Shown here: positions 46,227 through 58,530 of the stretch, one piece after another
Numbering within the stretch: the first letter of the stretch is position 1
Layout: each line of letters starts with the position of its first letter
Source: Riptortus pedestris
Lineage: Eukaryota; Arthropoda; Insecta; Hemiptera; Alydidae
Reading direction: 5' to 3'
Assembly (NCBI GenBank): GCA_019009955.1
Contig: CM032228.1
Coordinates: forward strand, 203,408,501 to 203,472,500
DNA: 64,000 nucleotides
Made by a program: the position numbers and the translations under genes
The notes under the pieces: generated by a model
What the model was told of the DNA's origin: nothing
Database searches by the model: none
The model's input: the letters and a program-made list of their open reading frames with translations, nothing else

Positions 46227-47184
46227 TAAAATCTTCTTTTTCGATTTATTAATTATTTATGGTGATGGTATTTCATTTTGAATGGTGAATTTTAATCAAC
46301 TGCTTGAAATTGATATAATTATTTTTGTATAATGTTTTTTGGTATACAAAGTTTGCAGCAACAGCATATTTACTTTTTTCCGCATTATTTTCTTAAATAA
46401 TTTTTATTATTTAATGTTAAATCCACTCTATTTTATATTGCTTTTCTATCAATATCAGCGTCAAAAATTACTGATAATTATGCAGTCATTTTTGAAACTT
46501 TTCAAAAAGGACATATTCCCTTTTGAGGTACAGATTAAGTATTTTAAATATAATTTGATCGTCCGAGAAAATCCTAGTTCATAGTTGTTAATTGATCAGT
46601 TTAAGCTTATCAAACAAGTTATCTCTTTTCAAGTAAAGTTATCTTTAAATTAGAATAGGTTACATGTCCGTGCAATGCTTTAACACTTTTTAAAAAAAAA
46701 AATTAAAAAAATACAGCTATCATTTTTAAATACTATTAAGTTTGGTAAGGGAAATACCTTCTAAGAAACCATTTAAAGAAAGAAGTAGTAATCACCGTTT
46801 TCTGAAAGAGGTTTGTTTGTACATTTTGAGGGTTGCTTTAAAATCTTGTGTACAAAGAGCCGGAAATATTACAAAGTTAAAATGGCCCCAAATGCGAAAA
46901 GTTACGGTCAGAAGAGATCTACCATTTATTTATGCTGTTCACGTAAATTATTTCCTCTTTAAAAATTACTGTTGGAAGTTTGAATAAGACTTTCGTCTGG
47001 AAAGTTGCCTCTTGGTTCGGAAATGAAGGCTTTAGTGGCTTTTCTAAATTATTTACGCTTTTCGAGAAATGGCATTTATAAACAAGAAATAGACTTTTCC
47101 CTTGGTATAAGAATTAGATACGAATGCTAATTTATTGGTGTATCATATTATACGGGTACTTTATTGAACTTTGGCATTCATTAA
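46227..47184. other. No recognisable gene
   Basis: Two 81-codon frames (46339-46584, 46742-46987) show no domain. Confidence 0.5.
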
Positions 47185-47284
47185 CAGATTCGCTCGAGGT
47201 AGGTCATCTATTGTGGCACACTCAAGTCTCCATTTCAGGAAGGAAAACTCTTACAGGGGTCCGTTCAAAATTATACACACACAC

Positions 47285-47412
47285 ATCAACAGGTTATCAC
47301 CCTTTCTAGCCAGGCTGGGACTAAAGATTTTATTTTATGAGTTAGTTATTATTGCCCAGGCGGGAATAGAATATAGGTTTACCATGTAATATTATTACCA
47401 ACTCCTTAACTT
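47285..47412 (-). repeat. tRNA-derived SINE inserted in a HINE-like core
   Basis: CAACAGGTTATCACCCTTTC through AGGTTTACCATG matches the SINE in reverse orientation. It directly follows the (CA)n core of the older element. Confidence 0.75.
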
Positions 47413-47750
47413 ATTATTGCTCTAGCAGTCGCAATTTTGCTTTTATCATTACCAAATTCGATATTTAAACGTTTTATGTAGAACTAATGATGATGTTAAT
47501 AAAAAACTGAAATTAGACCAGCGGGTGGGGGGGGGTAGAGGTGGAGTTTTTAAAATTCCAATTATCTCCGTTAATATAACTTATTAATATAAGTCGGACC
47601 GAAAGAGTGTATTGAACCAATATTATTGCGAATTTAATTTCCTAGAAATGTTGTCATATACGTTTTTTCTCTATCTTGAAGTTTAACCGAGTTTTTTGCA
47701 TTTTTTAAACTAAAGTAAAACCCCACTTTTAGTCATCGAATTTTAACAGA

Positions 47751-48079
47751 AAGTCAGTCACGCAGGGGCTGCGTAAACTAAGCAGATTTCCCACATGATG
47801 TTTTACAATAGAGAAATTTCATGAGAGCCGAGCAGTTAAGGAAATGACCGAACTAGCTTTTGGCGGGAAAGTCATTCGTTCGTTAGCCGCCCAGATTTAA
47901 TAAAAATGCAAATATCTCGGTTAATATTCAAGATACAGAATAAATGTATATAACAATATTTATAGTAAATTTAATTTGCAATAAGATTGATTCTGTACAA
48001 TTTTTCGATCCGACGTATAGTAACAGAGATATTTCGAATTTTCGAAAATCCTCCCCTCTAAACAAGAGAGCGGTAACAG

Positions 48080-48131
<52 letters not shown>

Positions 48132-48257
48132 TTTTGAACGGACCTCATTTTTGTCATCTACTAGGTAGGATCGATGGACATTTGAAGGAAAATTTCGAAA
48201 ATTCCGTCATGAGTACAACCTCAACAGCTGATTTCCCTTAAGGGAAATCTGCTAAAA
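47751..48257 (+). mobile_element. HINE-like element, internally deleted, nested
   Basis: 5' end GTCAGTCACGCAGGGGCTGC; (TA)n core at about 48085-48125; intact terminal palindrome and CTGCTAAAA. A deletion joins CCCCTCTAAAC directly to AAGAGAGCGGTAACAG. Its opening 130 bases resemble the variant at 17702. Confidence 0.88.
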
Positions 48258-48485
48258 GGGAATATATCATGAAACACCCAATGATGTGTTCAGCAGATCT
48301 TTACTTGATGAGATATTTGCAAATACATTGTGTGAAAGTGTCATCAATTAATATTTTATAAACCAGCCTCTTCTACTCATCGAATTATCAATTGGTAATA
48401 GACAGTAACTAGTGAGGCGAAATCAGTAGTGTTGAACCAACATTTGGAGAATCAGCTTTGTTTACTGAGCCCTGCCTGATGGACT

Positions 48486-49050
48486 ATAATTTTCATTTGA
48501 AATAGTTTTCCATTAAATGCAAGCTAGCAGTTTGTTTCCACGTTCCTCTGGACATTTGATATTATTATGAAGTTACGCTTGTTTAAATATAATTATTTGA
48601 CTAATTCAAATGTTTAGATGAAATCCACTTGAAAGTGGGAATTCAGTAGTCGTCCAGTCGGAAGCGAAATAATATTACAAAATCTATTTCATTATTAGAC
48701 TATCGGTTGATGTAATTGACAATTTTAGTTAATGAGTTGGTCTTATTAGATAATGTGTGTGTTTGAAATTAGTCTGTATTGTTAGTAGAAGTGTATTGGT
48801 GAATGGTAGATAGAGAGAGAGCTGTCAACTTACTCCCTATCGCCATTAAGCCCTTTCAATAGACAATTTCACAAACATTTGGCCCCACTCCGCTTATGAA
48901 TTGCCCCCAATCTAAGTGCAATTTCACAAACATTCGGCTCTACTCCCTTTATGAATTGACAACAATCTAAGTGCAATTAGTCGCCGCTATTCAAGGCCGT
49001 CTTAATTCAATTAAGTCGGTTTTAAGTAATTGAATTTTCTTTGCCTGCTA
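48486..49050. other. No gene; one 55-bp tandem duplication
   Basis: Unassigned except for two tandem 55-bp units at 48864-48918 and 48919-48973, both starting CAATTTCACAAACATT. Confidence 0.6.
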
Positions 49051-49174
49051 TTAGCAGATTTCCCTTAAGGGAAATCAGCTATTGAGGTTGTACTCATGAC
49101 GGAAGTTTCGACATTTTTCTTCAAATGTCCATCGATCCTACCTAGTAGATGACGAAAATGAGGTCCGTTCAAAA

Positions 49175-49218
<44 letters not shown>

Positions 49219-50034
49219 AGATATATATATATATATATATATTTGTCTGTTACGCTCTAGCGGTCGCAATTTTTGTTTAATCCTTACCTAACTTCATATT
49301 TTAGCGTTTTATGTAAAAAGAAAGATCAAGTTTTTTACCGGCTGAATTCGGACCTGTGGGAGGGGGGGTTTAGAGGGGAGGATTTACGAAAATTCGAAAT
49401 ATCTCCGTTACTATACGTCGGATCGAAAGATTATACAGAATCAATCTTATTACAAATTAAATTTACTATAAATATTGTTATATACATTTATTCTCTATCT
49501 TGAATATTAACCGAGATATTTGCATTTTTCAGTTTTCACCAAACCGCCACTTCTACTCATGTTACGTAAACAATACTCTGATACATAATAAATCACATTA
49601 TTGGAAGTTTAAATACCAAAAATTGTATTCAAGAGAGCTTTATTATACGAGATACATGCAAATATGCACTGGTGACTCCCCCCCCCCATCTGACAGTTTT
49701 GGACTACTAAAATTTTATTGATTGAGATAACAATTATTCTGACTCATTATTAATTACAGTACATACTAGATATAGTAAATAGTTCTCAATAAAATTAATG
49801 TGTTATATTCTGATATATTTCAGTAATTGTTTTTCTTTCCGGTGTGAGGCGGGACCCGTTTGTTTACATTTCTAACCTAACGCTTCCTGTCGGCAGGCTA
49901 TTGAAATTGGATGAAACATTTCTTATTTCCGTTTGTATTTATTCACGGTGTTGTGTTAGCAGTGTGTATATTTATCTATTACTAAACTTCACGAGGGAAA
50001 TCTGCTTAGTTTACGCAGCCCCTGCGTGGCGGAC
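49051..50034 (-). mobile_element. HINE-like element, full-length long subfamily
   Basis: The longest full copy (984 bp). It begins TTAGCAGATTTCCCTTAAGG and has (TA)n at 49178-49242. It then carries the extra block (CCGCCACTTCTACTCATGTT ... AAATACCAAAAATTGTATTC) and a C run, and ends TTTACGCAGCCCCTGCGTGG then CGGAC. No frame longer than 77 codons. Confidence 0.88.
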
Positions 50035-50530
50035 TTTTTTGAAGTGGTGTTGTAGAAGACATGCTGAGAATCACTGATCTGGTGAAAAGCAAGTAGTTGA
50101 TTTTTCAAGTCCAAAAGTTGTTATGTGTTAGCAGTTTTACAAACCCTTGACGCTCAGAAACACTCTACTATCTGCTATTATATGCATTGGGCGAAACTGC
50201 AAGGCAATTATAAATAAATTTGCAACTAGGTATTCTTCCTGAAATATAGGCAAAAAAAGAAAATCTTCCGAGAGATATAATCGTCGAGATAAAGAGTTAT
50301 TTTTATTATTTTCGATTTTTTATTATATTTTCGATGTTGTAAAATCCCTTGTGTAAAAACAAAATGCAATATTGCTGAGCCCCATTTCTTTGCGCTGAGA
50401 GCCTGTTGTGTGTCCTGGCCTGGCTGAGCTTCTAATATAGTGATAGTTTTTTTAAGCAGTTGGTGTTTTAGTTAAATTTTTCTATAGAGCGGTCTGACGA
50501 AGCCATAAGTGAGATCGGGAAGATTAGAAA
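50035..50530. other. No recognisable gene
   Basis: Unassigned. Confidence 0.5.
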
Positions 50531-50990
50531 GTTCGTCACGCAGGGTCTGCGTTACCTAAGCAGATTTCCCACGTGAGTAACGTATTTGCGTTTATTCACG
50601 TTAAGCGTAAAAGTTCAATGAGGGCAATATCTGATATTTAGGCTTCAAATAACGTGCTTCATAACCGCTTATTGTTAATATGACATGAGTAGGAGTGGTG
50701 GTTTACTGAAGGCCGAATACTAAAAAATACAAATATCTGGGTTAATAATCATCATAGTGAAAAAACGCGTATAACAACATTTATAGAACATTTAATTTTC
50801 AATAACATTGGCGCTATACACTTTTTCGATGCGACGTATAATAACGAAGATATCTTGAATATTCGAAATTCCCCCCTCCCCAGTCCGATTTCAGCCGTTA
50901 ACGAACTCGATCTTTCTTTTTACATAAAACGCTTATATATCGAATTTGGTAATGATTAAACAAACATTACGACCACTCGATCGGTAACAG

Positions 50991-51047
<57 letters not shown>

Positions 51048-51158
51048 TTTGAAAGAACACCATTTTCGTAATCTATTAGGTAGGATCGATGGACATTTGA
51101 AGAAAGTTTTCGAAAATTGCGTCATGAGTTCAACCTCAATAGCTGATTTCCCTCAAGG
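50531..51158 (+). mobile_element. HINE-like element, long subfamily, worn 3' end
   Basis: 5' end GTTCGTCACGCAGGGTCTGC, long-subfamily block (ATGAGTAGGAGTGGTGGTTT), (TA)n at about 50995-51041. The terminal hairpin is cut after GATTTCCCTCAAGG. Confidence 0.85.
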
Positions 51159-51164
51159 ATGATA

Positions 51165-51345
51165 ACAAAAATCTTGGGGAGAGAAGTAAATAGTCAAAAG
51201 CTCACTGTGGTAGTGTCATTTGGTCAGCTTTACGCGTTCGTTGACATTACAGACGAAATATTGCTACTTTCTTATTCAAGTAGTTATTTAATTGCTTCAC
51301 GATAGAATCCCCTATCCTGAAAAACACCCTGCTAAATAATATAGA
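51165..51345 (-). repeat. Dispersed repeat, inverted partner of 27.6 kb
   Basis: Reverse complement of 27628-27795; shared AAGTAGTTATTTAATTGCTT on this strand. Confidence 0.85.
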
Positions 51346-52032
51346 AGTAGACTTTGAACCTGGAACACTAGAATTGCAATCTAATGCGTTGTCCATTAAT
51401 CGCTGTGGTTCCTTTAATAGGAGTAACCTAAAGAATTAATTTGTAGTTGAAGCTCGAAAATGTGAGATATTTAGATTGTGAATTGAGGAAGAACCGAACT
51501 GTAGCCAGGCTTTTGAGAAAGGATTGGAGCTAGGAGAGAGGATGAAGAAGAGTGACATGAACAAATGGCTCGATAAGTTCTAGACTTTCCCAATTCGCCT
51601 TGGAGGAGTAATTGAAGAATAGACGAGATTATTAAGGTATTGGGATGGATTTATTTTTTATGTCTATGGTTTGGAAGATGGATAGCTGCAAGAATATAAC
51701 AGGGTGGTATGAGATGAACACACATAAGAAATACAAATGACGAACTCTCTAGGACTAAATTAGGAGTATTCATTCAATTCTGCTATGAAACACTAAGCGG
51801 CATATACGTGCAATACTCGAATTATACCCGTAAGAATTCGATTCTAGCACAGCCCGCTATATCGTGTAAACTCTCCTACACTGATTCTGAGTATGGTTAA
51901 GCATGCATTTTTCATGCAGGGATACATTAATGTTAAGTTCATGTCTTGCTCTTGATTTATTTTGTAATATTTACGTTGTTTTTTCATATTCCGTCGATAA
52001 GTACTTAAAAAAATCGTTATCGCAATTAATAA
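51346..52032. other. No recognisable gene
   Basis: Unassigned. Confidence 0.5.
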
Positions 52033-52520
52033 AAGTCGGTCACGCAGGAGTTACGCAAACTAAGCAAATATCCCACAAGTTGGAATGACACACTACGGTT
52101 CTCAACTCAGCTCATAAGCACGTGGTCAATAAAATCTTATTTGATGACGTCATCACACTAACTATGGTCCGTTGAAAACATAATTTTGTATTTTTGTGTA
52201 TTTGCTTGGAATAAGACGTTTCATGATGTATTCTCGTATTTTTCATCTGCGATGACTAGAAGTGTGGTTTACAGAAGGCAGTAATAAAATGCTAATATCT
52301 CGGTTAATATTGAATACAGAGAAAACATGTATATAACCCAATTTATAGAACAGAAATATATATGTATGTGTGTATATATATACATATATACATATACATC
52401 ATATATATAATTTTGAACCTCATTTTCGTTATCTTCTAGGTAGGATCGATGGACATTTGTAGCAAATTTTCATGGGCGCAACCTCAATAGCTGATTTACA
52501 TTAAAAGAAATCTGTTAAAA
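52033..52520 (+). mobile_element. HINE-like element, short diverged copy
   Basis: GTCGGTCACGCAGGAGTTAC start; mixed TA/TG core at 52357-52405; GGATCGATGGACATTTGTAG. The terminal hairpin has decayed to GATTTACATTAAAAGAAATC and TGTTAAAA. Confidence 0.75.
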
Positions 52521-52984
52521 GTGTGGGGAAGAATAACAAGGATAACCATTCTGTAATACTTGCATGAAGGTGTAGCATTGGCTTTAGCATGTAGTTATAT
52601 TTGCCTGTGTATTTAATTTTACTAGAAAAGGTGAGTGGAGGAACTCCAGAAGTTTGCTAAATGACGTTACTTAGATGGTGGTCATTTATATAATTATATT
52701 CTTACACTACCTGCTTTACGCAAGTGAAATATTAGCTATGCTATCTAATTATTTGATCGTAACCGCATACTGTCAGTCATTAAATCAATTTACAGAGATG
52801 AAGGAGACACATCAGTTTGGGGACCTCTCAATTGAGATAGTATTAGTAAGAAATCATGACTTGGAATTCAGATCCAATTCTCTTGGGGTTAGCATATATT
52901 TACTTCCATGTACCAAGGAAAAGAATTCGGTTTTCAGTTATCCAACGAAATTATCCCTGACCCACTTCCATGGCTAAAAACAAC
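52521..52984. other. No recognised gene; one 100-codon frame
   Basis: The plus frame at 52675-52977 starts with a hydrophobic stretch (residues 2-15, membrane-like). No family is recognised and no promoter or splice signal supports it. Not called as a gene. Confidence 0.3.
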
Positions 52985-53285
52985 TAGCCTTAGAATGTTG
53001 AAATTTCATATTGTAGCATCTAATTGTGTAGCTCGATTTTGACCGAATCCGAAAACACGGAAACAATAATAACGAAAATTACAAATTTCTCTTTAACTTT
53101 AAGAATTGTATTTGTTTTAAAAAGATCTATAAATTATGTTCAGTGACATTTTTGGACCGATGCGTTGGAACAGCGTGATCGTATATTACTTCTATATGAA
53201 ATAATTTAAAATGAACTGCTGTGAGAAAATTTCATTAATTTTAATTCAAGAGAGGTGCAATGAAGCCCCCTTGAAGATTATTCAA
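52985..53285 (+). repeat. Copy of the 25-kb dispersed repeat
   Basis: TAGAATGTTGAAATTTCATA, then TATAAATTATGTTCAGTGAC and TTACTTCTATATGAAATAAT follow the same order as 25205-25470. Confidence 0.7.
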
Positions 53286-53842
53286 TATGCATTAGTGCGG
53301 GGACTAATATATGAAAAAAGTATATAATGTTGAAAATAAGTTCTCTTATCTGCCTCAGATAAATTGATTTAAGTGATAATAAAAATAAGACAGGAAAGTG
53401 TTATTTGATGTTAAGGTGCAATAAATTAAAAGCCACTGCAGTAGTTGGCTGCGGCATTATAGAATTTCCCTTCAAGAGCTCCATTTACCTAAGAATTTCC
53501 CTGGGGGTTCTTATATCTTGCTGGGAAACTTCCCCAGGGCACCAGAGGACGCCGCCACCTCGTCGAGCTCGCAATGGAAGAAAAGGAGTAAATTATTATT
53601 CAACAGACACTAGTAATAAACATAGAATGCGTAAACATTTATGCAAATTTATTTATACAAGAATGTTTCTCTAAGAAAGAGGATTTTCCTTTCCACCATT
53701 CCGTGGATATTATTTTCCTTTATATGGTAATATTTCTAATGCTAAAATGAAAAAAATAAAAATGAAATCGTCCTAGAATTCAGTGCAAATTTACTCTACT
53801 ACGGTCCGTTGTTCTGATATTTTAAAAATTACCGTTCATTCA

Positions 53843-53887
<45 letters not shown>

Positions 53888-54080
53888 TCTAAAGACTACG
53901 CCTTGTAGTTGCAACCACTGTGTTCTATTGGAAGCTGCTCTTTTCATATTACTATACCCACCGAAATCCACAAGATGATTGATGTCCTTAAAAAAGGATT
54001 TTCTAGGCCTCCCTCCTCCCAAGAATCTTCTTACCTACAAATACACAAATATCGACAAATATTTGTATATATATATATAT
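53286..54080. other. No gene; (TA)n at 53847-53885
   Basis: The open frame at 53405-53674 and those crossing the TA tract show no domain. This (TA)n is not bordered by HINE-like sequence. Confidence 0.5.
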
Positions 54081-54845
54081 ACAAAACAAAACAAAATAAG
54101 CTGCCCTCTTTTTGAGGGTGCCTGTGTGGTCAGCCTCCTAATCTGGCTGTTTCTCGGTAATATTGCTTTTTTCTTTGTTTAATTTTGTTTGAATTGTATA
54201 TGGAAATTTGGAATCTTATAAATTGAATGGTGCAAATTAGGGGGGTATTTCATGTGAGTGTGCAGTTTATTATTTTCATCTTTATTTTTGATATAAATGA
54301 TGATTGACAATTCTTATCGATGATTTTACGATACGTTTGGATAAGTCCTTCAGATCATATTTTGTCTTTCTATACTCTATTAATATCTTAAATGTTTTTT
54401 GATGGAGGACCTTCTCTTGAGCCGAATATTAGCCCTTTAACCGTCTTGACTTTCGTATTTTTCTGAGAAATAGAGGCAAAATGGTTTGTATATTACTTTC
54501 TGCTCTTGTCCACCTCATCTGCTTGATTTTTGTTCATATCAAAACAGACAGTAGGATCCAGAATTAAGCCCTTTTTTTCGTTTTTCTTGATGGCTACAAT
54601 ATCTGCTCTTCTCGGAGTGCCGTCTGAGGAATTGCAAGTCACTTCTTCGAATATATCCCAATCCGGGAGCTTCGTTTTCAAGACGTGAGGAATTTGAGTC
54701 CGGGCCTTACGATGACGTGAATTACGCATCTGTTCACCCCATTGGCAGGAACCTAGGACATAAGGAAGGGTATCAATCTCACTGAAATGCCTACAGTGGG
54801 TGTTGAGACAGAGCAAACTGGCACTAGATTCACGTTCATCTTCAG
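54081..54845 (-). pseudogene. R2-like non-LTR retrotransposon, 5'-truncated 3' end
   Basis: On the minus strand it opens with MNVNLVPV, as in the 10.3-kb copy. The zinc knuckle has two ligands lost (CRHFSEIDTLPYVLGSC, Cys to Phe and His to Tyr). The endonuclease-region blocks PRRADIVAI and GLILDPTVCFD follow. The frame stops at 54493. The 3' UTR repeats GATTAGGAGGCTGACC and ends in a TTTTG-type tail at 54081. It is 5'-truncated at a (TA)n tract. Better preserved than the first copy around the endonuclease region, but inactive. Confidence 0.88.
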
Positions 54846-55802
54846 TTCATGTATATATATGTATATATATATATATTTTCATTCAAGACATCCTATTTAT
54901 TTTCATCCATAGCCCGTTTTGCGTAGTCTAGCACCTTATCGAAGCTCTATTTTACCTCCAATGTAGAATGTAGATATTGTAGAATTCTGGTTACTTAACA
55001 TTTTCACATATTTTCCTTAACTGCCTTAATGATGTATATATTAATATGTAATACAAATTTCAATTTATAATTGAAATATATACATTTTGGCCATATTTCA
55101 GCAGGCCATTTATAGTACACAGGCGCGCACAATATGATCTGTCAACTTAACATAAGCCGCAAAATTGTTTTAGTTTACTCTGCATCTGCTCGAATGACTT
55201 TGTATAATCTTAAAATGTTTTATAAATCAAGATTCATTAATGTCCCTAAGCTGTTATGCATATCCTAGAATAGTTATTCATGTTACTTATTGTGTTAATT
55301 GACTGATGAAATTTTTATAGTTGACATAGATCTCGATGATTGGTTGGAGATCATACTTATTAATACTGGTGATATTTAGCTAGAGGATAGCCTTGCTCTC
55401 ATTATGAACTGCTGTCTGCCATATTACTGGGCCAGCCATTGCTTAAGACTACATTTATCTCATTAGATCTACCACGGAGTCTCTGTTTTTCAACCTCCAA
55501 ACCTTCTACGTCCCACAACCAATTCCTGGGCCTGCCTCGCAAGCTTTGTTTACCGCTCGACATTTGTTTGGTTTACATGCCAGAATGTATTCTTTCATTA
55601 TGAACCAATCACCGCAGTCTTGATTGCATTGATGATGGAAAGTCCCGTACTAAAGCTCTTTAGGCAGTTTGGTTTGTTTCTGGTGCTGCTCTCCAAAAAT
55701 ATTCTGAAAGTTCTTTTATTGATTTTTTTTTCTAGAATGAATTTTCAAAATCCATCACTGTCGTACGTGCCAAATTGAAGAAATAAACCAGAGATTGTTT
55801 TT
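54846..55802. other. No recognisable gene
   Basis: Starts with a (TA)n/GTATA tract; otherwise unassigned. Confidence 0.5.
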
Positions 55803-56229
55803 CGCAGATTACCTTTAAGGAAATCGACGATGTATTCATGTCGTGGTTTAAAACTACACACACACAATGTGTGTGTATGTGTATACATTCTAGTGGTCGC
55901 AATTTCTAAACATTTAAGTAAAAATAAATGTCATAGTCGTTAACTTAGGTTAGGTGAAATCGGACCGGCGGGAGCGAGGGGGTTAGAGGGTAGGATTTAG
56001 GAATCTAGTTAATCTTACTGCAAATGTAATGGTCTATGAATTTTGTCCTGTACATCTTTTCTCTATATTGAATATTAACCAACATATTTCTATATTAGCA
56101 GATTTCCCTTAAGGGAAATCAGCTATTGAGGTCGTACTCATGACGCGATTTTCGAAAATTGTCTTCAAATGTCCATCGATCCTACCCAGGAGATGACGAA
56201 AATGAGGTCCGTTCAAAATTATATATATA

Positions 56230-56296
<67 letters not shown>

Positions 56297-57110
56297 CTGT
56301 TAACGCTCTAGTGATCGCAATTTTTGTTTTATCGTTACGAAACTCGATATTTAACCGTTTTATGAAAAAAGACAGATCAAGTTCGTTAATGGCTGAAATC
56401 GGACCAGAGGGAGGGGGGGTTTAGAGGGGGGGATTTTTGAAAATTCAAAATATCTCCGTTATTATGCATCGGATCGAAAAATTGTATAGAGTCAATCTTA
56501 TTGAAAATTAAATTTACTATAAATATTGTTATATACATTTATTCTCTATCTTTAATATTAACCGAGATATTTGCATTTTTATGAAGTCTGTGGTGGGGTA
56601 TAGTTCGGATTATGTCGGCCATCTTCGTCATTTCTCGGCTCAGGCGGAGCTTCTTCTAACCTGGCGTTTTTAACCTTACCTTACCTTCCTTACTTTGTGA
56701 GATTTAAGCAAATACGTTTTGTTCATCCGCCACCCCCTCCCCTTCTTTAATTCTTGGACTACTGAAATTTGAGTTATTAAAATATAAATTATTCTTACAA
56801 TTCAGAAGCCGTTTCAGTTGGGTATTTATTTTAATTAACTGAAAGATTTCTCTATATCTAATCACGGTGGTATTGTGTTACCAGTATGCAGATTTCTCTA
56901 TTGTAAAACTTCACAGGGGAAATCTGCTTAGTTTACGCAGCGCCTGCGTGACGGACTTTTTTAGTTTTTGGCCATCAATATACTCCACTCCTACTCATGT
57001 ATACAATAAGGTGCTTTGTCATGAACCACTTCATTCCAAGGTTAAATAACAAATATGGTCCCATTGACCTTTTACTTTATGAGATTCTTGTAAATACGTC
57101 ATCCTTATTT
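55803..57110 (-). mobile_element. HINE-like element, old copy with (CA)n core, split by a younger copy
   Basis: The left piece (55803-56094) has a worn terminal palindrome and an ACACACACA/TGTGTGTATG core in place of (TA)n. It breaks off after ATTAACCAACATATTTCTAT. The right piece starts after 56957 with CTCCACTCCTACTCATG and continues to about 57110 (ATGAGATTCTTGTAAATACG). Confidence 0.75.
56095..56956 (-). mobile_element. HINE-like element, full-length, nested
   Basis: TTAGCAGATTTCCCTTAAGG start, (TA)n at about 56219-56291 and a GCGCCTGCGTGACGGAC end. All family blocks are present with few changes. Inserted into the older copy listed above. Confidence 0.9.
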
Positions 57111-57242
57111 TTCTATATATTCATCATATTTTATGGCAAGCGTTGCCAATAAAAAAAACATTTTTTTCGGTGAAAACTTTATTGAAACTGCTCTACATGG
57201 TTTGTGGCTTACTTGCTACCTCTTTATAGGGATCTTTACTAT

Positions 57243-57345
57243 AGCATACTAGATATTTAACCGTTTCCGTGAACACAATAGATCATAATTGTTATTGGCG
57301 GAAATCAGACCTCGAATAGTGGGGGGGGGGGGTGAATCGGACTAT
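57243..57345 (-). mobile_element. HINE-like element, internal relic
   Basis: ACTAGATATTTAACCGTTTC, GAAATCAGACC and a G13 tract match the segment around the G-rich tract. Confidence 0.6.
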
Positions 57346-58478
57346 AATCTATGTCTTTTCAACAGAGAATCCTCTCCTTCCAGGTTTTTTATTCTCCAAG
57401 TTTGTAAACTGTAAGACCAATTGGATTGCAATGAAATATACTGAACTGAGGAATCTTAAACAAGATCTAGATGGTGTTGCAATTGCAGCCATCGGGCTCT
57501 GTCGGAAGCTATCTTCATTTTGTTAATCCCATTATAACATGAGATGTGCTGGAAAAATGAATTAAGCACATAATCATACCCTCATATTCAATTTCGAATA
57601 TTTTTTTTTAATATTAACTTATTCTACGTTTTATCAGGTTTTACTGCTTGGTTTTGATAAGATTTCTACTTTCACTTTCATAAGATTTCAACTCATTTAT
57701 TTAGCTTATGCCTTACACGTAATTCAAGAATATATACTAGCATTTGTAATAAACCTGCATTTTCTTTACAAACGTAAACGACGTTCTTGTAATTGAATTT
57801 CCATTTTGAAGAAAGTAAAGATTCCATTTAGCTCATTTGCAAAAATAGAAAGAGACAAAAAAAAACTTAGTTTCATAGATGGCTTGCTTCTTTTTCTGAA
57901 TGGAACACGATGTTAAATCGTGTTGAAATAGGTTAAAGTTTACATTGTTCAACGTACTAGCTAGGAAAATTGGTTTTGGAAAAGATGAGATTGCTCCTCT
58001 TCTCCAAATTACTAATAATTTCTGGAAATAAATGAAATGCATCGTTTTGTATTGAAATTGTTTTTCCTACCTATTATTCTCTGATATATCTTTTGAAAAA
58101 CTGTTTTTATATAATTAACCACCCCCTCCTCCCCTTGAAATAGACCATAACTTCTAAAATGTTTTGTTTGATGAAGTTTTGGATTGAGGCTACATCTATA
58201 GAGAGTGTAGTAAGAGAGAAGCGGCATCATCAAAGCAGGTTGTAAAGGAGTGGGGGACGAGAGATGATCGATAAAAATATTAAGCCGTGTCGTCCATTGT
58301 GTCATTCTACAGTTCAGGGCGAACCTCTTCCATCTCATATCCTTCTCTTATCCTACTTCAAATATATTATTTCCGCCTTGAGGTCGGAGAAAATGGAACT
58401 TCACTACACTCACTTCTCGAGCTCTTCGCGGCTCTTTGTATTGGAGATGAAGAGAAATATACTGTGGGATGGAGATAC

Positions 58479-58530
<52 letters not shown>

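Larger units (their letters stand above)
47185..48485 (-). mobile_element. HINE-like element, old copy split by two nested insertions
   Basis: Pieces in family order: a weak 3' side up to GGGGTCCGTTCAAAATTATA, a (CA)n core, then CTCTAGCAGTCGCAATTTTG through to 47750. After an inserted copy, it resumes at 48258 with the long-subfamily segment (ATGAGATATTTGCAAATACA) and ends in a worn 5' end (TTTGTTTACTGAGCCCTGCC). A SINE sits in its core and a younger HINE-like copy in its 5' half. Confidence 0.7.

Noticed and set aside
52675..52977. 100-codon frame with hydrophobic start as a small membrane protein gene
   Set aside because: No family resemblance, no Kozak or promoter evidence, and long chance frames are expected somewhere in 64 kb.
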